Source of the DNA: Aquabacterium sp. A7-Y | Lineage (GTDB): Bacteria; Pseudomonadota; Gammaproteobacteria; Burkholderiales; Burkholderiaceae_C | DNA length: 64,000 nt | Direction of reading: 5' to 3' | NCBI RefSeq assembly: GCF_026153205.1 | Contig: NZ_JAPFBW010000005.1 | Location: 124,001-188,000 of the forward strand | Shown: one piece after another, positions 37,886-46,812 of the stretch | Position numbering within the stretch: the first letter of the stretch is position 1 | Layout: each line of letters opens with the position of its first letter | Position numbers and translations under genes: made by a program | Notes under the pieces: generated by a model | Told to the model about the DNA's origin: nothing | Databases searched by the model: none | The model's input: the letters and a program-made list of their open reading frames with translations, nothing else

Positions 37886-39841
37886 TCAGCGTGGCGCCAG
37901 GATCTGCCCGAGCCGGTCGGGCGTGCCGGCGATGCGCTCCAGACGCGGATAGCGCAGGCCGCCGCGGTACTCCACGCGGGCGATGTGGTAGCGGTCGCCC
38001 TGCTGGAGCAGCAGCTCGATCGGCGCCGTGTCCTGCCCGCGCGCCGCGGTGATGGCCTGCTGCAGCACCTCGGGCTTGTAGGCGCGCAGGTTGACGGCGA
38101 GCAGCTTCATCCCGGGCGCAACGCCGGCACTGAAGGCCGGCCCCTCCCAGGCGACTTCGGCCAGGGTGCCGTCCTCGCGGATCAACAGCCCGATGGAATA
38201 GAGCAGGTTCGTCACCTTGGCCTGCCCCTCCTCGGCCTTGAAAAACGGGCTCGGCTTGTCGTCGTAGACCAGCTTCCAGCCGGCGCGCGCCAGGCCGTCC
38301 AGCGGCGCCACGGGCTCGTTGCTGTCCAGGCGCCGGCGCAGGAAGGCGGCCCAGTCGTGCGGCTGCACCTCGTTGAGCGTGCGCACCACATCCTCGAAGG
38401 TGTAGGTGAGTGGCTCGATGCGACCGTCCTCGACACCGAAAAAGCGCTTGGCGAAGTCGTCCAGTGAACGCTTGCCGCCGGAGCGCTCCCGGATCAGCGT
38501 GTCGACATCGAGCCAGATCAGCGTGGCTTCGTCGTAGTAGTCGCGCATGCGTTGCCAGTCGGGCCAGTCCTTGGGCCGGCGCGCACTCATCAGGTTGTCC
38601 TGGGTGGTGTCCTGCAGGTTGCGCCAGCGCCGCCCGCTGCGGTGGTCGAACACCGCAGCGAGCTGGGCCAGCGCATCGCGCCCCTGCTCGACCGTCGCCA
38701 GCCCGCTGCGCACGGTCAGCATGTGGCCCCAGTACTGCGTCTGGCCTTCGTAGACCCACAGCAGGCTGGTGCGCATCGGCACGTTGTAGGTCGGCGTCCA
38801 GAGCTCGGCCGGACGGCGGAACTTGCCGTTCCACGAGTGCACGTACTCGTGCGGCAGCAGGTCGCGAGACTCGATGCTCTTGTCCCAGTCCTTGAAATAC
38901 CCGGGCTTGACCGCGTTTTCGCTCGACTGGTGGTGCTCCAGCCCGATGCGCCCGAAACTGTCGCTCAGTGCCAGCAGGAAGTCGTAGTGCCCGAAGTGGC
39001 GCGCGCCGAACAGCAGGTCGGCCTGCCTCACCAGCTGGCGATGCGCGGCCAGCTGCGTTTCGCTCGCGTTGAGCTGCTCGGGCTCGTCGGCGACGATATT
39101 CAGCATCACCGGGCGCGCCCGGCCCGGCGCGTCCAGCGGCACACGTTTCATGTGACGGCCGGCGAAGACCGGGGCATCGACCAGGGTCTCCAGGTTCACC
39201 TCGCCATAACGCACCCAGCCCTCGCCGTCGGGCTGCGGCGCGCTGCCGTCAGGGGCGCGCAGGGCGGCGGCCTGCTGCCAGCCGGGCGGCAGCCGCAGGC
39301 TGGGCCGCACCGCGATGCGGCGGGTGTAGTGCCCGGCCGGGTAGACCACCACGGTCTCCCATTGCAGCCCCAGGATGGAGTGGCTGATCGCCACCCGCCC
39401 CGAGCGCTCGCCGAGCGGCGACAGGTGCTGGAACTCGAGGTCCAGCGTGGTGCCGCCGAGGGGTACCTCGAGGTGGAAGGCGAAGGGATCGAGCGGGTCG
39501 CGTGTCCAGGGCACCGGCTGCCCGGCCGCGTCCGAAATCTTCAAACCCGCCAGGAAGTTGACGTCGCCCGAGGGACCGTGGGTGCCGGGCAGCCAGCGCG
39601 GGTAGAGCAGGGTCAGCGGTCCGGCGGCGGCCGGCAGGCGCTGTCGCACCCGCACCACACGGCGCTGCAGGTCGCTGGCGTCGACCTGCAACTCGATCAC
39701 GCCGGGGTAAGGCGTGTCCTGAGGGTCGGCGACGGCCCGCAGGCGATCGCGGGCGGGGGTATCGGGGCCGGCGGCGGCCACGGCGTGCAAGGTCCAGAGG
39801 CCGGCCGCCAGCAGCAGCGCGACGAGTGAAACAGGTTTCAT
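37886..39841 (-). CDS. M61 family metallopeptidase with PDZ domain
   Basis: 651-aa secreted or periplasmic peptidase of the glycyl-aminopeptidase (M61) family. A signal peptide spans about residues 1-24 (VALLLAAGLWTLHAVAAA). The zinc site is HEYVH (331-335) followed by SWNGK..RP, the family's HEYVHxWN signature. A PDZ domain at about 555-640 (EGPAFSAGVAPGMKLLAVN) completes the usual M61 layout. The start at 39841 removes 43 unlikely residues of the open frame. It is divergent from rpoH with 294 bp between the two starts. Substrate unknown. Confidence 0.92.
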   Translation of the reverse strand: MKPVSLVALLLAAGLWTLHAVAAAGPDTPARDRLRAVADPQDTPYPGVIELQVDASDLQRRVVRVRQRLPAAAGPLTLLYPRWLPGTHGPSGDVNFLAGLKISDAAGQPVPWTRDPLDPFAFHLEVPLGGTTLDLEFQHLSPLGERSGRVAISHSILGLQWETVVVYPAGHYTRRIAVRPSLRLPPGWQQAAALRAPDGSAPQPDGEGWVRYGEVNLETLVDAPVFAGRHMKRVPLDAPGRARPVMLNIVADEPEQLNASETQLAAHRQLVRQADLLFGARHFGHYDFLLALSDSFGRIGLEHHQSSENAVKPGYFKDWDKSIESRDLLPHEYVHSWNGKFRRPAELWTPTYNVPMRTSLLWVYEGQTQYWGHMLTVRSGLATVEQGRDALAQLAAVFDHRSGRRWRNLQDTTQDNLMSARRPKDWPDWQRMRDYYDEATLIWLDVDTLIRERSGGKRSLDDFAKRFFGVEDGRIEPLTYTFEDVVRTLNEVQPHDWAAFLRRRLDSNEPVAPLDGLARAGWKLVYDDKPSPFFKAEEGQAKVTNLLYSIGLLIREDGTLAEVAWEGPAFSAGVAPGMKLLAVNLRAYKPEVLQQAITAARGQDTAPIELLLQQGDRYHIARVEYRGGLRYPRLERIAGTPDRLGQILAPR

Positions 39842-39953
39842 GACGGCGCAACGAAATGGAGGAAGCCCGACGATAGAGGGAGTCCGGGCGTCGCCGCGTC
39901 TGTAGATGTTTACAGGCTCAGGGCCGCCCGCTCCGCTGCGGCACCGCGCGCGC

Positions 39954-39969
39954 TGGAACAAGGTTTGCA
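39954..39969 (+). promoter_or_regulatory. Candidate sigma-54 promoter upstream of rpoH
   Basis: TGGAAC-N5-TTGCA matches the sigma-54 -24/-12 pattern TGGCAC-N5-TTGCA with one mismatch and keeps GG-N10-GC. It reads toward rpoH, 166 bp from its start codon. E. coli rpoH also has a sigma-54 promoter, but a chance match is quite possible. The rest of the 39842-40135 spacer holds the CIRCE element and a TTGATA at 40030-40035. Confidence 0.35.
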
Positions 39970-40080
39970 CGCCATGTGGGTCGCAAGGCCGCCTGGATTT
40001 CGCGCCGTTCGGCCGCCCTCGGCGGAACCTTGATAGCTTTATCGAATCACATCAGGAGTTGCAATGTTGTTCACCCGCCT

Positions 40081-40107
40081 TTAGCACTCTGTATCATCGA
40101 GTGCTAG
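40081..40107 (+). promoter_or_regulatory. CIRCE element (HrcA operator) of rpoH
   Basis: TTAGCACTC-N9-GAGTGCTAG is a nearly perfect copy of the CIRCE consensus TTAGCACTC-N9-GAGTGCTAA; only the last base differs. A possible -10 (TATCAT, 40092-40097) lies in its spacer, so HrcA would block RNA polymerase. It is 28 bp upstream of the rpoH start codon. Placing rpoH under HrcA joins the two heat-shock circuits. Confidence 0.93.
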
Positions 40108-40135
40108 CATTCAGGGAACAAAAGGAGGTTCTGGG

Positions 40136-41077
40136 ATGTCTATGGCTTCTATGAACGTCTCACCCGCTCACGCCCTTGCCGTCCGTGACCCCTGGGCCCT
40201 GGTGCCCTCGCTGGGGAACCTGGACGCCTATATCTCCGCGGTCAACCGGCTGCCGATGCTGACGCTCGAAGAAGAGCAGAGCTACGCTCGCAAGTTCCGC
40301 GAGCACAACGACTTGCAGGCCGCCGGCAAGCTGGTGCTGTCGCACTTGCGTCTCGTGGTGTCGGTCTCGCGCCAGTACCTGGGTTACGGCCTGCCGCACG
40401 GCGACCTGATCCAGGAAGGCAATGTCGGCCTGATGAAGGCCGTCAAGCGTTTCGACCCGGACCAGGGCGTGCGCCTGGTCAGCTACGCGCTGCACTGGAT
40501 CAAGGCCGAAATCCACGAGTACATCCTGAAGAACTGGCGCATGGTCAAGGTCGCGACGACCAAGGCCCAGCGCAAGCTGTTCTTCAACCTGCGCTCGATG
40601 AAACAGAGCCTGAAGGAAGAGGCAAGCGACGCCGAGGTGCACCGCAGCACCCTGACCGACCGCGAGATCGAGGCGGTGGCGCGCGAGCTGAACGTCAAGC
40701 GCGAAGAGGTTGCCGAGATGGAAACCCGGCTCTCGGGCGGCGACGTCGCGCTGGAGCCCAGCGTCGACGACGGCGAGGAAAGTTACGCGCCGATCGCCTA
40801 CCTGGCCGACGAAAGCAGCGAGCCGACCCGGGTGATGGAGTCGCAGCGCCGCGACGTGCTGGCCAGCGACGGCATCACCAGCGCGCTCAACGCGCTGGAC
40901 GACCGCAGCCGCCGCATCGTCGAGGAGCGCTGGCTCAAGGTCAACGACGACGGCTCGGGCGGCATGACGCTGCACGAGCTGGCGTCGGAATACGGTGTCA
41001 GCGCCGAGCGCATCCGCCAGATCGAAGTGGCCGCGATGAAAAAGATGCGCAAGTCGCTCGGCGAGTACGCCGCCTGA
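40136..41077 (+). CDS. rpoH: RNA polymerase heat-shock sigma factor (sigma-32)
   Basis: 313-aa sigma-70 family protein. The diagnostic RpoH box QRKLFFNLR is at residues 145-153. Region 2 (DLIQEGNVGLMKAVKRFD) and region 4 helix-turn-helix (LHELASEYGVSAERIRQIE) are complete. It directs transcription of chaperone and protease genes after heat or protein-folding stress. AAAGGAGGT ends 6 bases before the ATG at 40136, an unusually strong ribosome site. A CIRCE element precedes it and a terminator follows at 41098. It converges on the cox assembly genes. Confidence 0.97.
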   Translation: MSMASMNVSPAHALAVRDPWALVPSLGNLDAYISAVNRLPMLTLEEEQSYARKFREHNDLQAAGKLVLSHLRLVVSVSRQYLGYGLPHGDLIQEGNVGLMKAVKRFDPDQGVRLVSYALHWIKAEIHEYILKNWRMVKVATTKAQRKLFFNLRSMKQSLKEEASDAEVHRSTLTDREIEAVARELNVKREEVAEMETRLSGGDVALEPSVDDGEESYAPIAYLADESSEPTRVMESQRRDVLASDGITSALNALDDRSRRIVEERWLKVNDDGSGGMTLHELASEYGVSAERIRQIEVAAMKKMRKSLGEYAA

Positions 41078-41097
41078 AGCGGTCGCCGGCAAGCACC

Positions 41098-41122
41098 AAG
41101 CCGCCCACGGGCGGCTTTGCTT
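41098..41122 (+). terminator. Rho-independent terminator of rpoH
   Basis: AAGCCGCC (41098-41105) pairs with GGCGGCTT (41110-41117) around a 4-base loop, followed by TGCTTTTT. It lies 21 bp after the rpoH stop. Confidence 0.88.
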
Positions 41123-41144
41123 TTTGGGGGATCCGCGGACCGGA

Positions 41145-41756
41145 TCAGGCGGGCAGCAGTTGCCTCAGGTCCGAGGCCAGCGCCTCGGCACCGCCTCCAT
41201 GGCGTGCGAACAGCCGGATGCGGCCCTCGGTGTCGAAGACGTACACCCCGGCGGTGTGGTCCATCGTGTAGGACTCCGGGTTGGTCTTGCCCGGCACCTT
41301 GGCATAGAACACCTTGAACTCCTTGGCCACGGCCGCGGTCTGCTCCGGCGTGCCGCGCAGGGCCAGGAAGCTGGGGTCGAAGCCGCTCATGTAGGCCTTG
41401 AGCAGCTCGGGCGTGTCGCGCTCGGGATCCACCGTGACGAACAGGCCCTGCAGCTTGTCGCCCTGCGGGCCCAAGGCCTGCTTGACCTGGGCCAGCTCGG
41501 CCAGCGAAGTGGGGCAGACGTCGGGGCACTGGGTGAAGCCGAAAAACACCGCCACCAGCTTGCCCTTGAAATCGGCCAGCGTGCGCTGCTTCCCGTTGTG
41601 ATCGGTCAGCGAGAAGTCGCGCGCATAGCCGGCGCCAGTGATGTCGATGCTGTTGAACTTCGCGCCTTGTGCCGGAGCGGCCGCGCCGGGGCCGCGGTCG
41701 CAGGCGGCCAGCAGCGTTGCGGCGGCACCGAGCAGCAGGAGGGATCGACGTTTCAT
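41145..41756 (-). CDS. SCO1/SenC-family copper chaperone for cytochrome oxidase
   Basis: 203-aa lipoprotein-like, membrane-attached thioredoxin-fold protein that delivers copper to the CuA site of subunit II. Signal sequence with lipobox LLAAC (cysteine about residue 19), copper ligands in CPDVC, and the matching histidine in YTMDHTAG are present, so it should be functional. The start at 41756 overlaps the ctaB stop by 4 bp. It is the last gene of the SURF1-(thioredoxin-like)-ctaA-ctaB-sco unit. Confidence 0.93.
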   Translation of the reverse strand: MKRRSLLLLGAAATLLAACDRGPGAAAPAQGAKFNSIDITGAGYARDFSLTDHNGKQRTLADFKGKLVAVFFGFTQCPDVCPTSLAELAQVKQALGPQGDKLQGLFVTVDPERDTPELLKAYMSGFDPSFLALRGTPEQTAAVAKEFKVFYAKVPGKTNPESYTMDHTAGVYVFDTEGRIRLFARHGGGAEALASDLRQLLPA

Positions 41757-42667
41757 GGCAGCCAGGGCCTCGTGTAGTGGTCCACCAGCAGCGCCGCAAA
41801 CAGCAGCGCCAGGTGCAGGATGGAAAAGCGGAATGTGCGCCGCGCCAGCTGGTCCGAATACTGGCGCCACAGACGCCAGCCGTAGGCGATGAACCAGCCG
41901 CCCAGCACGATCGCCGCCGCCAGGTAGATCCAGCCGCTCATCCCGTAGACGAAAGGCAGCAGCGTCGCGGCGAACAGCACGAAGGTATAGAGCAGCACAT
42001 TGAGCCGGGTGAACTCCGAGCCATGGGTGACCGGCAGCATCGGCAGGCCCGACTTGCGGTAGTCCTCGGCGCGGTAGAGCGCCAGGGCCCAGAAATGCGG
42101 CGGAGTCCACAGGAAGATGATGAGGAACAGCATCAGCGCCTCGGGCCCGACCTCACCGCGCAGCGCGGCCCAGCCCAGCACAGGCGGCATCGCGCCCGAG
42201 GCGCCGCCGATCACGATGTTCTGCGGCGTCAGCGGCTTCAGCACCACGGTGTAGATCACGGCGTAGCCGACGAAGGTGGCGAAGGTCAGCCACATCGTCA
42301 GCGGGTTCACCAGCAGGTAGAGCAGCGCCATGCCCAGGCCGCACAGCACCGCCGAGAACAGCAGCGTCTGGGTGTTGGTCAGCTCGCCCTTGGCGGTGGG
42401 CCGCCAGGCGGTGCGCTGCATCTTCGCGTCGATGCGCTGCTCCACCAGGCAGTTGAAGGCCGCGGCAGCGCCTGCGACGAGCCAGATGCCGACCGTGGCG
42501 GCCAGCGCCGGACGCCACTCGGGCAGCCCCGGCACGGCGAGGAACATGCCGATGACGGCGCAGAACACGATGAGTTGCACCACACGCGGCTTGGTCAGTG
42601 CATAAAACTGCGCGACACGTGAAGGCGGCGGGTGGGAGCTGGCGATCGTTGCAGGCATGGCGGTCAT
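41753..42667 (-). CDS. ctaB: Protoheme IX farnesyltransferase (heme O synthase)
   Basis: 304-aa inner-membrane UbiA-family prenyltransferase converting heme B to heme O. Nine TM helices; first prenyl-binding motif [15 protein letters not shown] (NxxxDxxxD type) and [11 protein letters not shown] at the N-terminus identify CtaB/CyoE. The start at ATG 42667 overlaps the ctaA stop (ATGA); an internal ATG at 42658 is possible. CtaA, encoded just upstream, then converts heme O to heme A. Confidence 0.96.
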   Translation of the reverse strand: MTAMPATIASSHPPPSRVAQFYALTKPRVVQLIVFCAVIGMFLAVPGLPEWRPALAATVGIWLVAGAAAAFNCLVEQRIDAKMQRTAWRPTAKGELTNTQTLLFSAVLCGLGMALLYLLVNPLTMWLTFATFVGYAVIYTVVLKPLTPQNIVIGGASGAMPPVLGWAALRGEVGPEALMLFLIIFLWTPPHFWALALYRAEDYRKSGLPMLPVTHGSEFTRLNVLLYTFVLFAATLLPFVYGMSGWIYLAAAIVLGGWFIAYGWRLWRQYSDQLARRTFRFSILHLALLFAALLVDHYTRPWLP

Positions 42668-43833
42668 CGTGAAGGCATGGATTCTAGGGGGCCCGCCGGG
42701 GCGCGGCCGGGTCGCAGAGCGGCCGCTTCGCGCGGGACCAGGTGGGACCGTGCCAGCACGACGGTCAGCACGCCGATCAGCAGGGCCGCGCCCGCGGTGT
42801 GCAGCACGGCCGCGGGCAGGGGCCAGCCCAGCACGACGTTGCTGATGCCAGTCGCCGCCTGCCACAGCGCGCAGCCGACCAGCGCCCAGGCATAACGCCG
42901 GGCCTGCGGCGCGAGACGGCCGGCCGCGTGCAGCCGCCACGCCAGCAGCCCGAGGGCGAGGAACACCGCGTAGGCCGTGAGGCGATGGGTGTAGTGGATC
43001 GCGGTCAGCGCCGCGAAGGGCAGAAAACCGCCGTCGCGGCCGGCGCCCAGTTCCCGCACGATCGCGAAGCCGTGCTCGAAGTCCATCTCGGGCCACCAGC
43101 CGCCCTGGCAGGTCGGGAAGTCGGTGCAGGCCAGCACCGCGTAATTGGTGCTGACCCAGCCGCCCAGCGCGATCTGCAGCCAGGACAGCGCATACACGAG
43201 CCAGACCCCGGTACGCAGGCCCTGCCGCAGCCCCAGGGCCTTGCCCCGGTAGAACTGGGCCTGGGCGGCCAGCAGCGCGAGCAGCACCAGGCCGCCGAGC
43301 AGGTGGGCGGTCACGATGGCGGGATAGAGCTTCCAGGTCACGGTGAGCGCGCCAAAGGCCCCCTGGATGCAGACCCAGACCAGCGTGGCCGTGGCCCACC
43401 AGGGAGACAGGGGCTGGTGGCGGCTGGCCAGCCAGCTCGCAACGGCCAGCACGGTGATCAGCACGCCCACACCGGTGGCCAGGTAGCGGTGCACCATCTC
43501 GATCCAGGCCTTGCGGTGGGTCACCGGCCCGGTCGGCATCTCGGCCTCGGCGGTACTGATCTCCTGGTGGGCACCGAAGGGACTGGCCTGGCCGTAGCAG
43601 CCGGGCCAGTCCGGGCAGCCGAGGCCCGAATCGGTCAGCCGCGTGAAGGCACCGAAGAGGATCAGGTCAAAGGTCAGGAACAAGGTCAGCAGGGTCAGCG
43701 CGCTCAGCCGCCGGCCTGGCTCGCCGCCGCGATGCCGCAGCCACACCCAGGCCAGCGGCCCGAGCGCCAGCACGACGCCCAGCAGCGCCATGCGCAGCAC
43801 CGGTGTCAGGTCGTAGAGAGCGGGACCGTCCAT
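42664..43833 (-). CDS. ctaA: Heme A synthase (COX15/CtaA)
   Basis: 389-aa eight-TM protein oxidising heme O to heme A. Family signatures [27 protein letters not shown] and [10 protein letters not shown] with the heme-ligand histidines are present, as is the second-half loop with paired cysteines ([14 protein letters not shown]). The start at 43833 is 4 bp after the previous stop; the extra 29 codons upstream in the open frame are not family-like. Overlaps ctaB by 4 bp. Confidence 0.95.
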   Translation of the reverse strand: MDGPALYDLTPVLRMALLGVVLALGPLAWVWLRHRGGEPGRRLSALTLLTLFLTFDLILFGAFTRLTDSGLGCPDWPGCYGQASPFGAHQEISTAEAEMPTGPVTHRKAWIEMVHRYLATGVGVLITVLAVASWLASRHQPLSPWWATATLVWVCIQGAFGALTVTWKLYPAIVTAHLLGGLVLLALLAAQAQFYRGKALGLRQGLRTGVWLVYALSWLQIALGGWVSTNYAVLACTDFPTCQGGWWPEMDFEHGFAIVRELGAGRDGGFLPFAALTAIHYTHRLTAYAVFLALGLLAWRLHAAGRLAPQARRYAWALVGCALWQAATGISNVVLGWPLPAAVLHTAGAALLIGVLTVVLARSHLVPREAAALRPGRAPAGPLESMPSR

Positions 43834-43837
43834 CGCC

Positions 43838-44545
43838 CTAGTCCCGCCCCGCGCGGTCCCAGTGCTGCGAGGCGCGCAGCAGCTTGACCAGGTCGCGCTT
43901 GATCTTCGTGGGGTCCGCATCGGCGGGGAAACGCATCATCCAGTTGCCGATCGGATCGACCACGTAGAGATGGTCCTCGAGCTGCTGCCCTTCCGCCGGT
44001 GCCAACCAGCGCGCCAGCTCTTCGCGCGCGACGCGCAGCACCTGGGCCCCCTCGATGCCCCGCAGCACCTCGGGCCGCACCGGGCCCGCATCGGTGACGA
44101 ACCAGACCTTGTCCAGCCGGTCGCGGTCGCGCCCCAGGGTCTCGCGCAGCTGGCGCTGCAGGTAAAGGCGGCGCTCACAGCCGGCGTCGCAGCTGGCAGG
44201 CGCCGCCGTCACCAGCAGCCATTGATCCTTCAGGCTGGCCGCCTCGACCGGCTTGCCGTCCAGCGTGCTGAGCGCGAACGCCGGCAGCGGCCGCTGCGGG
44301 CTGATCAGCACCCCGTAGTTGGTGCGGCCCTGCGGGCGGATCACGTAATAGGTGAAGTAGGACGCGATCACCGGCGAGGCGCACACCAGCAGCACCAGCA
44401 GCATCTTGATGCGCCCGATGCGCGTGCGCCTGCTGTCCTCGACATCGAGGCGGGGCAGGCTGTGCACGGTGAAGTTGAGCGGCTCGGCCGCGCCGTGTTC
44501 AGCGGGCGCGATGGAGTCGCGGCCGAAGGAGTTGGAACCAGACAT
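43838..44545 (-). CDS. Thioredoxin-like membrane protein of the cox assembly cluster
   Basis: 235-aa protein with a cytoplasmic N-terminus, one TM helix near residues 47-68 (MLLVLLVCASPVIASYFTYYV) shown here by its ends MLLVLLV and YFTYYV, and a periplasmic thioredoxin/SCO-like domain. CDAGC (about residue 118-122) resembles the SCO CxxxC copper motif. Homologues sit between SURF1 and COX15 genes in many Burkholderiales and are often misnamed oxidase subunits. Likely helps copper or thiol handling in oxidase assembly, by inference. Its start overlaps the end of the SURF1 gene by 47 bp. Confidence 0.85.
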   Translation of the reverse strand: MSGSNSFGRDSIAPAEHGAAEPLNFTVHSLPRLDVEDSRRTRIGRIKMLLVLLVCASPVIASYFTYYVIRPQGRTNYGVLISPQRPLPAFALSTLDGKPVEAASLKDQWLLVTAAPASCDAGCERRLYLQRQLRETLGRDRDRLDKVWFVTDAGPVRPEVLRGIEGAQVLRVAREELARWLAPAEGQQLEDHLYVVDPIGNWMMRFPADADPTKIKRDLVKLLRASQHWDRAGRD

Positions 44546-45239
44546 ACAGACCTGTCATCAGCGCACTCATGGCGAACCACTGGAAGGCATAGCCATGGTG
44601 CTTGTGAACGTCCACCGCGGCCTGGGGCCAGTCGCGCGACAAGCCGTCGGGGGCAGCACCGGCCGGCGCGACCTCGACGAGCGAGACGGGCCACAGGCGC
44701 GTGCGGATCTCCCCCTCGAACGCGGAGACATCGAGATTTTGCCGGATGGGCCCGCTGGCGGCGCCGGCGAACTCGTATAGCTTGACCGGCGGCGGGGCAA
44801 TGCGGCCACGGACGCTGACGACGCCGGCGGGCGTGACCAGCGAGGGCAGCCGGGTCCGGTCGCGCACATCGCGCGGCACCCAGCCGCGCTGCACCAGCAC
44901 CGCATCCTGCCGGCCCAGCGGACGCAGCGGGGTGACCACGTAGAAGCCGGGGCGGCCGTACATCTGCCGGTTGTCGAGGAAGACCGTGTGCTCGGACAGC
45001 CACTCGCCGCGCAGCGTCGCCGGCCGCCAGTGCATCGCAACCGCCGCCTCGGGCTCCACGCTGTTGAGGTCCACCGACGGCCGTCCGGCCTGCGCCTGCA
45101 GCGCAGCCTGCAGCGCTTCCTTCTGTGCCGCCCGGTCGAGCTGCCAACGGCCCAGCGAGGCAGTGAGGGCCACGCCCGTCACGGTCGCAAGCAGCACCAC
45201 CCGGCGGCGCCACGCCGGCCTTGCTGCAAATGTCGTCAT
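44499..45239 (-). CDS. SURF1 family cytochrome oxidase biogenesis protein
   Basis: 246-aa inner-membrane protein with two TM helices, near residues 12-30 and 220-240, flanking a periplasmic domain, the classic SURF1 layout. Motifs GRWQLDRAAQK, GFYVVTPLR, VLVQRGWVP and HHGYAFQWFAMS are the family signatures. It supports heme A insertion into subunit I. It begins the second cox transcription unit and is divergent from the small twin-TM gene with a 39-bp gap. The start is the ATG at 45239. Confidence 0.93.
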   Translation of the reverse strand: MTTFAARPAWRRRVVLLATVTGVALTASLGRWQLDRAAQKEALQAALQAQAGRPSVDLNSVEPEAAVAMHWRPATLRGEWLSEHTVFLDNRQMYGRPGFYVVTPLRPLGRQDAVLVQRGWVPRDVRDRTRLPSLVTPAGVVSVRGRIAPPPVKLYEFAGAASGPIRQNLDVSAFEGEIRTRLWPVSLVEVAPAGAAPDGLSRDWPQAAVDVHKHHGYAFQWFAMSALMTGLYVWFQLLRPRLHRAR

Positions 45240-45278
45240 CGCCAGGGGCCGCGCGGGCCGGGTGGGATAATCGCTGAC

Positions 45279-45500
45279 ATGAAACTCCTCATCGGCCTGG
45301 CCTTCTTGCTCATCATCGGCAGCCTCGCGTCGGCGCTCGTCTTCATGATGCGCGATGGCCGCGACGGCAAGCCGAAGACCAACAACATGGTGCGCGCACT
45401 CGCACTGCGGGTCGGATTTTCCATCCTGCTGTTCGTCTGCATCCTGGTCAGCTACAAGATGGGGTGGATACAGCCGACCGGGCTGCCGGTGGTCCGCTGA
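45279..45500 (+). CDS. Twin transmembrane protein (DUF2909)
   Basis: 73-aa small membrane protein with two TM helices (about 2-24 and 42-62) and a short charged loop, RDGRDGKPKTNN, between them. Such DUF2909 genes typically sit between coxC and SURF1 genes in Burkholderiales, usually on the opposite strand as here. It starts with ATG 45279; a bidirectional terminator lies 41 bp after its stop. A role in oxidase assembly is inferred from position only. Confidence 0.85.
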   Translation: MKLLIGLAFLLIIGSLASALVFMMRDGRDGKPKTNNMVRALALRVGFSILLFVCILVSYKMGWIQPTGLPVVR

Positions 45501-45540
45501 GATCCGCCGGGCCCGGACCCACAGCCGCAAAACAAAACAA

Positions 45541-45564
45541 AACGCCGCATCCGCGGCGTTTTTT
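45541..45564. terminator. Bidirectional rho-independent terminator
   Basis: AACGCCGC (45541-45548) pairs with GCGGCGTT (45553-45560) around ATCC, with a T run on the right and an A-rich run (AACAAAACAA) on the left. It can end both the twin-TM transcript (+) and the coxC transcript (-), whose stop is at 45611. Confidence 0.92.
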
Positions 45565-45610
45565 CATCGTGCCGGCCGGGCAGGCCTTCAGGCCTGCCGC
45601 GGGCGCCGGC

Positions 45611-46495
45611 TTACATCCAGTAGACGACGACGTAGAGGCCCAGCCACACGACGTCGACGAAGTGCCAGTACCAGGCCGCGCCTTCGAAACCGAAGTGGCG
45701 CTCGGCCGTGAAGTGGCCCTTTTGCAGGCGCAGCGTGATGAACAGCAGCATCAGCATGCCGACAAACACGTGGAAGCCGTGGAAGCCCGTCAGCATGAAG
45801 AAGGTCGAGCCGAAGATGCCCGAGCTGAGCTTCAGGTTGAGGTCCTGGATGGCGTGGGCGTATTCATAACCCTGCAGTCCCAGGAACACGATGCCGAGGA
45901 TCACCGTCAGCCACATGAAGCCGATGGTCTTGCCGCGGTGGCCTTCACGCAGCGCATGGTGGGCGATGGTCAGCGTGACGCCGGAGGTCAGCAGCAGCGC
46001 GGTGTTGATGGTCGGGATGGGCCAGGGACCGACGGTCTGGAAGGGCTCGACGATGCCGGCGGGCGAGCCGGTGATGCCGGGCATCTCGCTGGGCCAGATG
46101 GCCTTGAAGTCGGGCCACAGGATCTGGTGCTCCAGGTTGGCCAGCGAGGGCAGCGTGAAGGTGCGGGCCCAGAACAGCGCGCCGAAGAAGGCACCGAAAA
46201 ACATCACCTCGGAGAAGATGAACCAGGCCATGCTCCAGCGGTAGGACACGTCGATGCGATCGCTGTACAGGCCGCCTTCGCTCTCGCGGATTGCATCGCC
46301 GAACCACTGGAACAGGATGAAGGCCCACCAGAGCAGACCGAACAGCAGGGAGTAGGCTCCCCACTGGTGGCCGTTGACCCACTGGCCCGCGCCCAGGATC
46401 ACGAAAAACAGCCCGAAGGCGGCCATCGCCGGGTGCCGCGAGGGGCTGGGCACAAAGTAGTAAGGCGTTGCGCCGTGATGTGTCGCTGCCGACAT
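45611..46495 (-). CDS. ctaE: Cytochrome c oxidase subunit III
   Basis: 294-aa seven-TM subunit III of the aa3/caa3-type oxidase. It starts MSAATHHGATPYYFVPSP and carries SEVMFFGAFFGALFW, HFTAERHFGFEGAAWYWHFVDV-type ending (HFGFEGAAWYWHFVDVVW), typical of subunit III. It follows the DUF2970 gene by 68 bp and precedes a terminator. It stabilises the catalytic core formed by CtaD and CtaC. Confidence 0.97.
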   Translation of the reverse strand: MSAATHHGATPYYFVPSPSRHPAMAAFGLFFVILGAGQWVNGHQWGAYSLLFGLLWWAFILFQWFGDAIRESEGGLYSDRIDVSYRWSMAWFIFSEVMFFGAFFGALFWARTFTLPSLANLEHQILWPDFKAIWPSEMPGITGSPAGIVEPFQTVGPWPIPTINTALLLTSGVTLTIAHHALREGHRGKTIGFMWLTVILGIVFLGLQGYEYAHAIQDLNLKLSSGIFGSTFFMLTGFHGFHVFVGMLMLLFITLRLQKGHFTAERHFGFEGAAWYWHFVDVVWLGLYVVVYWM

Positions 46496-46563
46496 GTTTT
46501 CTCCTAAAACCTGAACTGCTGTTCTCTAATGCTTTTGAAGCTCGCCTGCCCGCCGCTGCCGGC

Positions 46564-46812
46564 TCAGGCCGCCACCCCGCTGCCGATGACCCAGCGCACC
46601 AGCAGCACCAGCGCGATCACGAACACCGCCGCGCCCAGCAGGCCGGCAATGATGAGGTGCAGCGGGTTCAGCTGGCCCACGTCCTTCTCGTAGTCGGACG
46701 ACTTGCGCACCCCGAAAAACGACCACGCCACCGCCTTCAGCGTCTGCAGGAAGGAGCCCTTGCGGCGCACCGCGGACTTCAGGTCCTCGCCGGGCCGCTG
46801 CTGCTCGTTCAT
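46564..46812 (-). CDS. DUF2970 small membrane protein
   Basis: 82-aa protein with a polar N-terminal half and one or two TM stretches near residues 52-78 (LHLIIAGLLGAAVFVIALVL). The segment KAVAWSFFGVRKSSDYEKD is the DUF2970 hallmark. Its start overlaps the ctaG stop by 4 bp (ATGA). Position inside the cox operon between ctaG and coxC is conserved in Burkholderiales; function is unknown, probably in oxidase assembly. Confidence 0.9.
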   Translation of the reverse strand: MNEQQRPGEDLKSAVRRKGSFLQTLKAVAWSFFGVRKSSDYEKDVGQLNPLHLIIAGLLGAAVFVIALVLLVRWVIGSGVAA

